Of a stretch of DNA of 64,000 nucleotides, positions 43,791-52,745 are shown piece by piece. The notes under the pieces are model-generated. The model saw only the letters and a program-made list of their open reading frames with translations, did not search any database and was not told where the DNA came from. How positions within the stretch are numbered: the first letter of the stretch is position 1; every line of letters begins with the position of its first letter. A program made the position numbers and the translations under genes. Source of the stretch: Veillonella sp. (GTDB lineage: Bacteria > Bacillota > Negativicutes > Veillonellales > Veillonellaceae). The stretch spans positions 248,001-312,000 of the forward strand of contig NZ_JAGZMO010000003.1 of the NCBI RefSeq assembly GCF_018364065.1. Direction: 5' to 3'.

Positions 43791-45077
43791 ATGAACTATA
43801 TACAAATAAAAGAACTACAAAAGACGCCGCTGTCTGTATGGCAGTGCTTTGACGGTGAAGAACGCGTCTTTTGGTATGATCCTACGAAACAGCACTATAT
43901 CATCGGTGCCGTACGTGATGCGTCCGTTGAGGAACATCAGGTCAAAGAGTATCCTTATGTGTGGTATAGTGAAACCTTTTTTAAAAATAAAAAATCCCCT
44001 CTTTGGGGTGACATGGGCAATGAACTCGTGGCTTTTCAGTACTACTATGTGTGGAACGGCACCGAGGGCTGCCTGTGGGCTAAAGAGTCTTTAGAAAAAG
44101 AACAGATTCAACGAATCGTCGGGGATAGTGACAGTGACGATAAAACTGTTGCTTATGGTAATGGTGTTAAGGGCGGCAAATCTGCTGTGCCCGGCAATGC
44201 TGTTGCTTATGGTGAAGCCACTCAAATTACTGCGCGTGAAGCCGGAACAGGTCACATTTATACTATGACCACCGACGATTACGACGCATGGACTGAGTTC
44301 TTTGGGGCAATCAAAGACTCTATCAACAGCGGAGAAACGGTGAAAATCGTTGCATCCCGCGCCGTTGAACTTCAAAGCGAAGACACATTTAATGTAGAAT
44401 CCATCCTCAGCAAATTGCTGGTGAATAATAGAAACAGTTTCGTCTTTGCCTATCAAAAAGGCGAGGCCCTGTTCTTGGGTGCTACGCCGGAAATCCTGGT
44501 GCAGCAGTGCGGTGATGAAGTACTCAGCTACGCTTTGGCAGGCACAATTAAGAAGCAAAGTCCAAACGACCGTGAGTCGGGACAAATCTTGCTGAATGAC
44601 GAGAAAAATTGCTTCGAACATGGCATTGTGGTGGATATGATTCGCCGAACCATGGAAGATATGGCCGGAAGATCAAATGGGAGCTCGAATGTGGTACATT
44701 CAGGCCCTATGGAACTGATGGAGCTGAAGAATTTGTATCATTTGCGAACAATTTTAACGGCACCGGCAGCACATAAGGGTATTTTAGAATGGGCGCGCGC
44801 CCTTCATCCAACGCCGGCCATGGGCGGACAGCCTCGCGAAAAGGCGCTGGCCTTATTGGCGGCGAAGGAACCGTATGAGCGCGGCTTGTATGCGGCGCCG
44901 CTGGGGATGCTGGAAGGTAACGGCGACGGTACCGTTGTAGTAGGCATTCGCTCCGCTCTCATCAAGGGAAAACAGGCGTACGCCTTTGCAGGTTGCGGCA
45001 TCGTAGCCGATTCGGACTGCCACAGCGAATACGAAGAAACGGCGACGAAGCTGGGAACTATATTGGAAGCGTTGTGA
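43791..45077 (+). CDS. menF: Isochorismate synthase MenF
   Basis: 428 residues. The chorismate-binding domain in the C-terminal part includes FLGATPEILVQ (about 224-234), ALAGTIKK, FEHGIVVDMIRRTME and LHPTPAMGGQPREKAL (about 341-356), with IRSALI and the final GCGIVADSDCHSEYEET. It converts chorismate to isochorismate, the first step of menaquinone synthesis. A low-complexity stretch at about 113-142 repeats the tetrapeptide VAYG. No strong ribosome site lies before the ATG. First gene of the men cluster. Confidence 0.93.
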   Translation: MNYIQIKELQKTPLSVWQCFDGEERVFWYDPTKQHYIIGAVRDASVEEHQVKEYPYVWYSETFFKNKKSPLWGDMGNELVAFQYYYVWNGTEGCLWAKESLEKEQIQRIVGDSDSDDKTVAYGNGVKGGKSAVPGNAVAYGEATQITAREAGTGHIYTMTTDDYDAWTEFFGAIKDSINSGETVKIVASRAVELQSEDTFNVESILSKLLVNNRNSFVFAYQKGEALFLGATPEILVQQCGDEVLSYALAGTIKKQSPNDRESGQILLNDEKNCFEHGIVVDMIRRTMEDMAGRSNGSSNVVHSGPMELMELKNLYHLRTILTAPAAHKGILEWARALHPTPAMGGQPREKALALLAAKEPYERGLYAAPLGMLEGNGDGTVVVGIRSALIKGKQAYAFAGCGIVADSDCHSEYEETATKLGTILEAL

Positions 45078-45212
45078 TGTAAATTATCATACGGTATGGG
45101 CAATAACTATTACAGAAATCCATAGGTAGAGCAACGCATGTAATAAGCAGAGTCTATAAGAATGCTTGTAATAGGCAGAATACAAAACAATTAACAGATA
45201 AACGAGGTAATA

Positions 45213-45926
45213 ATGAACGAATACTTGGCGGCTCTGGTTGATGAGCTATATACGTTAGGTATGAGAGAGGTTGTATTTAGCGCCGGCTCGCGGTCCACAT
45301 CGCTGGCCATGCTATTTACGAATTATAAACAATTTAAAACATATATGGCTGTAGATGAACGGTCGGCGGGCTTTTTCGCCTTGGGTATCGCCAAGCGGAC
45401 CGGACGGCCGGTGGGATTGGTTTGCACATCCGGTTCGGCAGGTACACATTATTACCCGGCCGTGGTGGAAGCCAAACACAGCCGCACACCGCTGGTGATT
45501 ATGACGGCGGACAGACCGATGGAAAAACAGTTTGTGGGCGCACCGCAAACCATAGACCAGACGCGACTGTTCGGTGAATTTGTAAATCACTTTGAACAGC
45601 TGGTACCGTCGCCGGACGATTTTGAGTATCCTCGTGCCGTAGCACAACGGGCTATGGTGCAGGCGAAAGCGGGCGGCCGTCATGGCGCAGGTCCCGTACA
45701 AATCAACGTACCCCTTCGTGAGCCGTTGGTACCGGATTTGGATCCCGTACATTTTGAAAAAGGTCGCATGGCGCATCCGTTTCAGTATGTAGCCGGTGAA
45801 ATGACCACATCGTACACCGGTGCTGAATTGGAAGGTAAGCGCGGGCTTATTCTGTGTGGACCTTACAGCAATCCGCAAGAGTCTGAAGAGGCACAATGCT
45901 GCGCGCAGAAGAAACAGAAATTCTAA
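45213..45926 (+). CDS. menD: MenD N-terminal part (split or frameshifted)
   Basis: 237 residues covering the N-terminal pyrimidine domain of MenD (SEPHCHC synthase): [55 protein letters not shown] and [19 protein letters not shown]. The frame stops at 45926, shortly into the middle domain. Homology continues directly in the -1 frame from 45896. Start ATG follows GAGGTAATA. Either menD is inactive or two chains form the enzyme. Confidence 0.88.
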   Translation: MNEYLAALVDELYTLGMREVVFSAGSRSTSLAMLFTNYKQFKTYMAVDERSAGFFALGIAKRTGRPVGLVCTSGSAGTHYYPAVVEAKHSRTPLVIMTADRPMEKQFVGAPQTIDQTRLFGEFVNHFEQLVPSPDDFEYPRAVAQRAMVQAKAGGRHGAGPVQINVPLREPLVPDLDPVHFEKGRMAHPFQYVAGEMTTSYTGAELEGKRGLILCGPYSNPQESEEAQCCAQKKQKF

Positions 45927-47035
45927 GCGGCGAAAAAACTGCCATGATGCACGATGAAATCTATATAAATAGCATAGTTGAACTGGCTCACATGTTGGAA
46001 GCGCCAATTCTGGCAGACCCATTGTCACCGGTACGACGCAGTTCTGATGAATATATTATAGACAGTTACGACGCATTTTTAACGAATGCAGATGTACGCA
46101 AGCGCTTAAAACCGGATTATATTTTGCTGTTCGGCCAGCTGCCTGTATCGAAACGGGTGCATCAATTCTTGACGGAATGTAAAGATGTATTGGTAATCCA
46201 GGTAGATCCGAATATAGACTATCGGAACGGCATGGTGACGACGAGCAAAATCATCGAAACCTCGGTGATTCAATTTGTACAATCTGTTCGTGAGTATCGT
46301 GCGGGGAGTAAGGAGACAGCTGAATCTAAAATTGAATCTAAAGTTGAATCCAAAGCCGACTTTAAAGCCGAATCCGCAGTCAAAACCTACGTAAAGGACT
46401 GGATGCATGAACAACAGTTGATGCGAAACGCACTTATAAAGGTGGGGGCTGAACCGTCGCTTTTCGAAGGACGCATTGTACATGAAATGCAGGAACTCTT
46501 GCCGGACGGTTCGAATGTAGTGGTGGCGAACAGCATGGCCATTCGGGATTTTGATTATTTCTGGTCGCGTGGTCATAAGAACATTACGCTGTATGGGAAT
46601 CGCGGCGTGAACGGCATCGACGGTCTCGAATCGACGGCGCTGGGCATTGCTTCGGCATCAGATGGTGAACCAACCGTATTGGTTACCGGGGATTTGTCGT
46701 TTATACACGATATGAACGGTCTTCTCCTGGGGCGCCAGGCGGGCGTTTCCCTTACCATCGTGTTGTTTAACAATGACGGCGGCATTTTCGAATATTTGCC
46801 ACAAAAGGGAACACCTTATTTCGATTATTTATTTGCCACACCGCAGGCTGCCGACTTTGAAGGAGCGGCCAGATTATATGGCATTGACTACGAGCTGATT
46901 ACATCTTATGATGGATTTGCTCAAGCCTTGACGGCGAGCCTTCACAAAGAAGGTATTCAATTATTGGAAATTAAGACAGGTCGCGAAACAAGTTGTGCAT
47001 TACATAGAAAGTATACGGTGCGAAATTATGAATGA
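45896..47035 (+). CDS. menD: MenD C-terminal part (split or frameshifted)
   Basis: 379 residues continuing MenD: middle domain ([12 protein letters not shown]), a Lys/Glu/Ser-rich 12-nt repeat insert (about residues 140-160), then the diphosphate domain with [23 protein letters not shown] and the thiamine-diphosphate motif [13 protein letters not shown]...[11 protein letters not shown]. The first ATG has AAGAGG four bases upstream, overlapping the last 31 bases of the first part, so independent translation is conceivable. A TGA in this frame at 45884-45886 limits the frameshift to 45887-45926. Confidence 0.85.
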   Translation: MLRAEETEILSGEKTAMMHDEIYINSIVELAHMLEAPILADPLSPVRRSSDEYIIDSYDAFLTNADVRKRLKPDYILLFGQLPVSKRVHQFLTECKDVLVIQVDPNIDYRNGMVTTSKIIETSVIQFVQSVREYRAGSKETAESKIESKVESKADFKAESAVKTYVKDWMHEQQLMRNALIKVGAEPSLFEGRIVHEMQELLPDGSNVVVANSMAIRDFDYFWSRGHKNITLYGNRGVNGIDGLESTALGIASASDGEPTVLVTGDLSFIHDMNGLLLGRQAGVSLTIVLFNNDGGIFEYLPQKGTPYFDYLFATPQAADFEGAARLYGIDYELITSYDGFAQALTASLHKEGIQLLEIKTGRETSCALHRKYTVRNYE

Positions 47036-47945
47036 TGAATTTGAAATGCTGGACGAAGTACAGGTGTATGACCAGGGCGATCGGGAGGAATTAAACACGA
47101 TTCTGCACGATGCGGAAGATGTGTTCATTTCTATCGATTCCGTTTCATATCATGTGCTTTTACGCGGCGAGGGCTTTCCCCTCATTTGTCTGCACGGCTT
47201 CAGCGAATCCTGTGATACGTGGGCGAACTTGGATTTACCGGGATTTCGCCTGTACTGCATCGACTTTTTAGGACACGGATTTTCCGATCGGCCTGAAGAC
47301 GAATCGCTCTATTCGTTCGATACGGCGGTGCGTCATTTATATACGCTCATTCACACCTTGGTGGGTGATGAACCGTACGGAATCTTGGGCTATTCCATGG
47401 GCGGGCGCATGGCTTTACAGTATACGGCTATGTATGAACCGCAGTGGCTCGCATTTCTCGTGCTGGAAGCGGCGGCGCCGGGCATTGAAAATCCGGTGGA
47501 ACGACAGCTTCGCAAGGCCCATGATGAAAAGCTGGCTGCGGTGATTGAAAAACACCCGATTCAGTGGTTTGAAAACACCTGGTCACAGCTGCCTATTTTC
47601 AGCTCTCAGAAATTGTTGCCTGAAGAGGTGCAGCAGCAGATAAAAAATAGACGTTTGAGCAACGATCCGAAGGCGCTGGCTAATACATTGCGAGGTACCG
47701 GACAGGGTTCTACACCGTATGTTGGTGAAAAGATAAAAGACATGGACTTGGAAATTCTCTATGTAGCCGGTGCATTTGATGCAAAATATATGGACTTCGG
47801 AGCGCATATTTTCAGTCCCTGCAAAAACGTGTCCTTTGTGCCTGTAAATGGTGCAGGTCACAATGTGCATGTGGAAAAACCGAAGGAATTTAACGATATA
47901 GTGTCGCTGTTTTTAATGGATTTTAATGAACGCAGTGTAAGCTAA
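47028..47945 (+). CDS. menH: MenH-like alpha/beta hydrolase
   Basis: 305 residues. Alpha/beta hydrolase with LICLHGFSESCDTW (oxyanion strand, about 57-70), nucleophile elbow GYSMGGRMAL (about 125-134) and catalytic His in NGAGHNVHVEKP (about 282-293). In the men operon this is SHCHC synthase MenH. The first 35 residues are acidic and precede the domain; they are longer than in E. coli MenH. The start overlaps the end of menD by eight bases. Confidence 0.85.
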   Translation: MNDEFEMLDEVQVYDQGDREELNTILHDAEDVFISIDSVSYHVLLRGEGFPLICLHGFSESCDTWANLDLPGFRLYCIDFLGHGFSDRPEDESLYSFDTAVRHLYTLIHTLVGDEPYGILGYSMGGRMALQYTAMYEPQWLAFLVLEAAAPGIENPVERQLRKAHDEKLAAVIEKHPIQWFENTWSQLPIFSSQKLLPEEVQQQIKNRRLSNDPKALANTLRGTGQGSTPYVGEKIKDMDLEILYVAGAFDAKYMDFGAHIFSPCKNVSFVPVNGAGHNVHVEKPKEFNDIVSLFLMDFNERSVS

Positions 47946-48074
47946 GTGTGGACACGATATAAATTGAGTATGGACACAGTGTAAATTGAGAATCAACACT
48001 GTGTAAATTGAGAATCAACACTGTGTAAATTAAGTATGAATACCGTGTAGTTTAAGTATAGACACAGTTTTATT
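47946..48074. repeat. 22-bp degenerate tandem repeat
   Basis: Six head-to-tail copies (47946, 47968, 47990, 48012, 48034 and a partial at 48056). Typical unit: GAATCAACACTGTGTAAATT plus GA. The first base after the menH stop starts the array. Copies 3 and 4 are almost identical; outer copies are more diverged. Confidence 0.85.
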
Positions 48075-48134
48075 ATAGTATTAATAATATACTCTTAGTG
48101 ATTCGGGGCGCTGTCCCCATTGAAGGAGGTTCTT

Positions 48135-48977
48135 ATGAGTAAATTTGATTGGCAGGTATTGGACCGCGGATATGAAGATGTAATTTACGAAACATACAAT
48201 GGAATCGCGAAGATTACTATTAACCGTCCGGAAGTGCGCAACGCATTCCGCCCTAAAACGGTTGTGGAATTGATCGATGCGTTCACCATTGCCCGTGATG
48301 ATGCGGAAGTAGGCGTTATTGTGCTTACCGGTGCCAACCACGGCGGCGATGTGAATAAAGAAGCATTCTGCTCCGGCGGTGACCAACGCGTGCGCGGCAA
48401 TGGCGGCTATGTAGGTGAAGACCGCATTCCACGTTTGAACGTATTGGATTTGCAGCATTTAATCCGCATTACGCCAAAACCTGTTATCGCCATGGTAAAC
48501 GGTTACGCTATCGGCGGCGGTCACGTGCTTCACATCGTATGTGACTTGACGATTGCCTCTGAAAATGCCAAATTCGGTCAGACCGGTCCTCGTGTAGGCT
48601 CCTTTGATGCGGGCTACGGTGCCGGCTATTTAGCGCGTTTGGTAGGTCATAAAAAAGCTCGTGAAATCTGGTTCTTATGCCGTCAATATACGGCGCAGCA
48701 GGCACTGGATATGGGCCTTGTAAATACAGTGGTTCCTTTCGATAAATTGGAAGAAGAAACTGTAAAATGGTGTGAAGAAATTTTAGAATTGTCTCCAATG
48801 GCGCTTCGTTTCTTAAAAGCCTCCTTCAATGCGGATACGGACGGCTTAGCAGGCTTACAGCAATTCGGCGGCGACGCTACATTGATGTACTACACTACAG
48901 ATGAAGCAAAAGAAGGTCGCGACGCATTTAAGGAAAAACGCAAACCTGATTTCAAACAATTCCCTAAATTCCCTTAA
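48135..48977 (+). CDS. menB: 1,4-dihydroxy-2-naphthoyl-CoA synthase MenB
   Basis: 280 residues of the crotonase fold with the MenB pattern: [21 protein letters not shown] (about 27-47), [12 protein letters not shown] (about 80-91), [23 protein letters not shown] and [37 protein letters not shown]. The GSFDAGYG segment contains the MenB-specific active-site residues. ATG follows AAGGAGG. It closes the second ring of menaquinone. Confidence 0.96.
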   Translation: MSKFDWQVLDRGYEDVIYETYNGIAKITINRPEVRNAFRPKTVVELIDAFTIARDDAEVGVIVLTGANHGGDVNKEAFCSGGDQRVRGNGGYVGEDRIPRLNVLDLQHLIRITPKPVIAMVNGYAIGGGHVLHIVCDLTIASENAKFGQTGPRVGSFDAGYGAGYLARLVGHKKAREIWFLCRQYTAQQALDMGLVNTVVPFDKLEEETVKWCEEILELSPMALRFLKASFNADTDGLAGLQQFGGDATLMYYTTDEAKEGRDAFKEKRKPDFKQFPKFP

Positions 48978-48994
48978 TAGGAGGTATGTAAAAG

Positions 48995-50638
48995 ATGAGA
49001 TGGTTGCGTGAGCAGGCGCAGCAGCGCCCTAATCAATCGTTTCTGAATGGATACTCCTACAAAGAAATTTATAATCGTGCCGTACTTATGGCCGGCTTTC
49101 TGGACGCCGGCGTGAAACACCGTACGCGCGTCGGCGTGTGCAGTGAAAACTCTGTTGAAATGGCGGTGCTCCTGGCCGCCTTATGGCTTTTGGGCAAGGA
49201 AGTCTTTTTGGTGAATCCGCAACTCACTGTGGAAGAGCGCATGGCGCAGGCCCATATGTTGCAGGTTGACTTGATTTATACATCTCCTGAGGTGGAACGC
49301 AAGGTTGTGGCGGAGCAGGAAGCGGCGGACAGCGACCTTCTGGAACGGGGCAAGACCCGCGTATGCTCCTTGGCAGGCTGTATCAATGCGTCGGTAGCTC
49401 AGATTCGCTACGAAGAGAAACTGGTACAATGGCAGACCATGCCCGCGTTGCCTCTTATGGATTTGAAAACGGCATACTCCTTGGTGAGTTGCTTTGAAAA
49501 ATTGCTCGTGCCGGTGGATAGGCTCACTGATGACAGTATTGCGGCCATCATGAGCACCAGTGCAACGACCGGTAAAATGAAAGCTGTGCCGCTTCGCTGG
49601 GGGCAGATTGCAGCTCATGTAAAAGCGTCCGCACAGGTGCTGGGGCGGACCGATGAAGACAACTGGCTTATCGTGCTCCCCATGTTCCATGTGTCCGGTT
49701 TGTCCATACTGATGCGCACACTTTACAACGGAACAGCCGCTACTATTCACAAAGGCTTTGATGAAAATGCAGTATTGACTGTTATTACGACGAAGAAAAT
49801 CAACATGGTGTCTTTGGTTCCTACGGTGCTGCAGCGCATTGTGGATCGCATTTCCACACATGCGTTGCGCGTTATTTTGCTGGGCGGTGAATTTATTCCC
49901 AATGCATTAGTGGAAACGTGCATTGCGAAACAATTGCCGATTTTTAAAACCTATGGAATGACGGAAACCTTCGCGCAGAGCACGACGGTGGACATTTTAA
50001 AATATCCGGATAAATGGCGCTCCGTAGGGCGTCCGCTGCCTGGCGTGAACATTGAAATCCGTCCGTTTAATGAAAATGCTGAGGAACTGGCTAACGGCCC
50101 ATCTAACGATAAATCTAACGAATCTAATGGTGAACCTAAGAATGAGCTTAAGGATGAGTTTCAGGACGAGTTTAGGGATGAGCCTAAGGAATCGCTTAAG
50201 GACAAGCCTAATGACGAAGCGTATGGTGAAATCTGGCTCACATCGCCTATGCTCATGACCGGTTACTTGGGGCAGGAACCTGTAAACGGTGCGTTTAACA
50301 CAGACGATTTGGGCTATGTGGATGAGGACGGTTTTCTTTATGTTGTAAATCGTCGTAAGGATATTATTATATCTGGCGGAGAAAATATTTATCCTCGTGA
50401 AATCGAAGATATTTTATACGAAATGCCGGGCCTTAAGGAATGCGCCGTCGTGCCTAAAGCGGATGCAAAATGGGGGCAAATTCCGGTGCTCTTTTATGCA
50501 GGCACCGTGGATGAAGCGGCCATTCGGGACTTTTTAAAAGCCCGTTTGGGACGGTACAAACAACCGAAGGAATTTCATAAATTACCACAATTGCCGCGAA
50601 ACAGTTCAGGAAAAATTGTGCGCAAAGATTTGATATAA
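48995..50638 (+). CDS. menE: o-Succinylbenzoate-CoA ligase MenE
   Basis: 547 residues of the ANL superfamily: P-loop-like STSATTGKMKAVPL (about 187-200), TYGMTETFAQS (about 318-328), GRPLPGVNI, then DLGYVDEDGFLYVVNRRKDIIISGGENIYPREIE and the C-terminal catalytic lysine in NSSGKIVRKDL. The usual SG in the P-loop is SA. Between GVNIEIRPF and AYGEIWLTSPML about 45 residues are inserted, built of four-residue acidic/basic units (12-nt DNA period). Normal MenE lacks this. GGAGG precedes the start. Confidence 0.92.
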   Translation: MRWLREQAQQRPNQSFLNGYSYKEIYNRAVLMAGFLDAGVKHRTRVGVCSENSVEMAVLLAALWLLGKEVFLVNPQLTVEERMAQAHMLQVDLIYTSPEVERKVVAEQEAADSDLLERGKTRVCSLAGCINASVAQIRYEEKLVQWQTMPALPLMDLKTAYSLVSCFEKLLVPVDRLTDDSIAAIMSTSATTGKMKAVPLRWGQIAAHVKASAQVLGRTDEDNWLIVLPMFHVSGLSILMRTLYNGTAATIHKGFDENAVLTVITTKKINMVSLVPTVLQRIVDRISTHALRVILLGGEFIPNALVETCIAKQLPIFKTYGMTETFAQSTTVDILKYPDKWRSVGRPLPGVNIEIRPFNENAEELANGPSNDKSNESNGEPKNELKDEFQDEFRDEPKESLKDKPNDEAYGEIWLTSPMLMTGYLGQEPVNGAFNTDDLGYVDEDGFLYVVNRRKDIIISGGENIYPREIEDILYEMPGLKECAVVPKADAKWGQIPVLFYAGTVDEAAIRDFLKARLGRYKQPKEFHKLPQLPRNSSGKIVRKDLI

Positions 50639-50686
50639 AAGAGTGTGTAAGTTCTTAAAAGTAGTTATGGGCGAAAGGTGAAAGCT

Positions 50687-52075
50687 ATGATTGTACAATC
50701 CATTACCCTTTGGCGGGTTACATTACCTATGAAGTTTGACTTTCAAACGGCCAAGGGATTGGTGCGCGAACGCCACACATTGGTAGTGGACGTGGAAACC
50801 GCAAACGGCACCCGTGGATACGGAGAAGTCGTAGCTTTCGACACGCCTTTTTATACAGCAGAAACAATAACAACAAGCGAGGAATGGCTGAATCAGGTCA
50901 TTCCTTATTTTGTTGGGGTTAAAATGAAAGAGCCCTGGGACTGCTATAAGGTGCTTGAAGATTTAATCCCAACTGCGCCACACGCGGCCCCTATGGCTTG
51001 GGCGGGGCTGGAGAATGCATTGCTTCATGCTTATTTTGAAGAAGAGGGGCTGCCTATGATTCGGACATTGCTGGAACGGGAATTGCAAGCGAGAACGGCA
51101 GGCGGATATAAAGCCGGTGCATGTAAAACAGACGTACGTGAACCAGGTGTACGTGAAATAGCCGTAGGTGAAACGAGCTCATGTGAAGTTGATATATGTG
51201 AAGATTTTTCTTTAAACGACGAAATACCAATAGGCCTTGTGTTTGGCGACATGCCCATACCGAATCTGCTTCAGCGTATAGACGATGCCGTTCAAAAGGG
51301 CTGTAAACGGATTAAGATTAAGCTGACACCTCGTGATGCGGTGGAGCGTTTGCAGGCCGTACGCGAGGCCTACCCCGATTTAATATTGGCGGCCGATGCG
51401 AATCGGAGTTTTACCATAGATAATTGGCCACAGGTGGCACAGCTTGATCGATTTAACCTGCGAACCATTGAAGAGCCGTTTTCACTTATTGACGATGATC
51501 TTGTAAAAACTTATGGCGCTTTGCCACATGATTTTTGGAAGGAATGGCATACGCCTATCACGTTCGATGAGAGTATACAGTCTTTGGATGCGTTGCAGGC
51601 TATGGAGAGATGCCGAGTTGCGATTGAGACAATACAAACAACCGAGACAATACAAGCAGCCAAGATAATACACGCAAGTGAGACAATACCGGTAAATGAG
51701 ATATTACAAGCAACCGAGGCAGCATCCCGGCGGTTCCAGCCTGTCTTAAATATAAAAATAGGGCGACTTGGGGGTCTCAGGGAAACGCTACGGTGTTTAG
51801 CTTACTGTCAAGCTCATAAATGGGGCTTTTGGATTGGCAGCATGGTGGAAAGCGGTATTTCAAAAATCCTGCATGTACAGTTGGCGGCGTTGCCGGATGT
51901 GTGGATGGCCGGTGATTTGTCTGATTCAAAACGATACTTTGAAGAGGACCTCATAAGCCCGGATATATCATTTGTTGATGGCCGCATGAAGGTGCCTCAT
52001 GGCCCCGGTTTAGGTGTAACGGTACGGCGTGATTATTTACAAACATATGGCGAGATTTTAAAAGAATTCGTTTAG
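50687..52075 (+). CDS. menC: o-Succinylbenzoate synthase MenC
   Basis: 462 residues, about 90 longer than usual for this family. Enolase-superfamily active-site segments are present: KRIKIKLTP (catalytic Lys), LAADANRSF (metal Asp), TIEEPF (metal Glu), ITFDESI and NIKIGRLGG (second Lys). Two insertions explain the extra length: about 30 residues with a five-residue repeat before IPIGLVFGDMP, and about 35 with a six-residue repeat before FQPVLNIKI. The ATG at 50687 is six bases after AAGGTGA. Confidence 0.9.
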   Translation: MIVQSITLWRVTLPMKFDFQTAKGLVRERHTLVVDVETANGTRGYGEVVAFDTPFYTAETITTSEEWLNQVIPYFVGVKMKEPWDCYKVLEDLIPTAPHAAPMAWAGLENALLHAYFEEEGLPMIRTLLERELQARTAGGYKAGACKTDVREPGVREIAVGETSSCEVDICEDFSLNDEIPIGLVFGDMPIPNLLQRIDDAVQKGCKRIKIKLTPRDAVERLQAVREAYPDLILAADANRSFTIDNWPQVAQLDRFNLRTIEEPFSLIDDDLVKTYGALPHDFWKEWHTPITFDESIQSLDALQAMERCRVAIETIQTTETIQAAKIIHASETIPVNEILQATEAASRRFQPVLNIKIGRLGGLRETLRCLAYCQAHKWGFWIGSMVESGISKILHVQLAALPDVWMAGDLSDSKRYFEEDLISPDISFVDGRMKVPHGPGLGVTVRRDYLQTYGEILKEFV

Positions 52076-52340
52076 TGTCTGTATAAGAGGTATTAAGGGC
52101 AGTAAATGACGTAAGATACGTTAAAATGTTGTGACATACATTAAAATGATGCAGAGCGTATTAAAAAGTACGGAATCATTTGGTAAAATCTCACTGATAG
52201 TGTATAGTGAAATTATATGAGCGATTGCTTTAGATAAATTAGCCTATTGCACAATCGCATGATTTAGGATAGATTTTTCTTAAGTACAATAGATGCGTAG
52301 AAAGCTTATACATGGGCATCGTTACATGGAGGTCTTCTAA

Positions 52341-52721
52341 ATGAGTATGATTGATCAATTAAACATAGAATATGTAAAGCTAACCGATACCGGTTTTGAG
52401 GGCACTATGAAACTGTCGGAATTTCACAGTCAGCCTTTCGGCTATTTAAACGGCGGTGCCACGCTTGCGTTTTGCGAAGTGGTGGCCGGCATGGCGGATT
52501 ATGAAATGGGCAACGGTGAATATATTGGCGTGGGTCAGACGATTACCGCCCATCACCTGACAGCGATGAAGCCGGAAGGCAATCTGATTGCTACGGGAAC
52601 GCTCATTTATGGAGGCAAGCGCAATCATGTGTGGGATATTAAGGTGACCAATGATGAGGGGCAGCACATTTCACAGGTAACCGTGGTGAATGCGATTATC
52701 TCTATGCAGAAAAAGGCTTAA
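52341..52721 (+). CDS. menI: DHNA-CoA thioesterase-like hotdog protein
   Basis: 126 residues of the PaaI/MenI hotdog thioesterase family, with FGYLNGGATLAFCEVVAGMA (about 33-52; catalytic Glu in the helix) and GVGQTITAHHLTAMKPEG. Position after menC makes hydrolysis of 1,4-dihydroxy-2-naphthoyl-CoA likely. ATG follows GGAGG. The 265 bases before it are noncoding with short repeats around TTAAAATG. Confidence 0.85.
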   Translation: MSMIDQLNIEYVKLTDTGFEGTMKLSEFHSQPFGYLNGGATLAFCEVVAGMADYEMGNGEYIGVGQTITAHHLTAMKPEGNLIATGTLIYGGKRNHVWDIKVTNDEGQHISQVTVVNAIISMQKKA

Positions 52722-52745
52722 TTCGAGGAGGCGTGAGCTAATCTT

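Noticed and set aside
45887..45926. Programmed -1 frameshift site in menD
   Set aside because: The direction fits, but no X-XXY-YYZ heptamer is present in the 40-base window and no clear pseudoknot follows.
47946..48074. CRISPR array
   Set aside because: The 22-bp units are contiguous without spacers and no cas genes are near.
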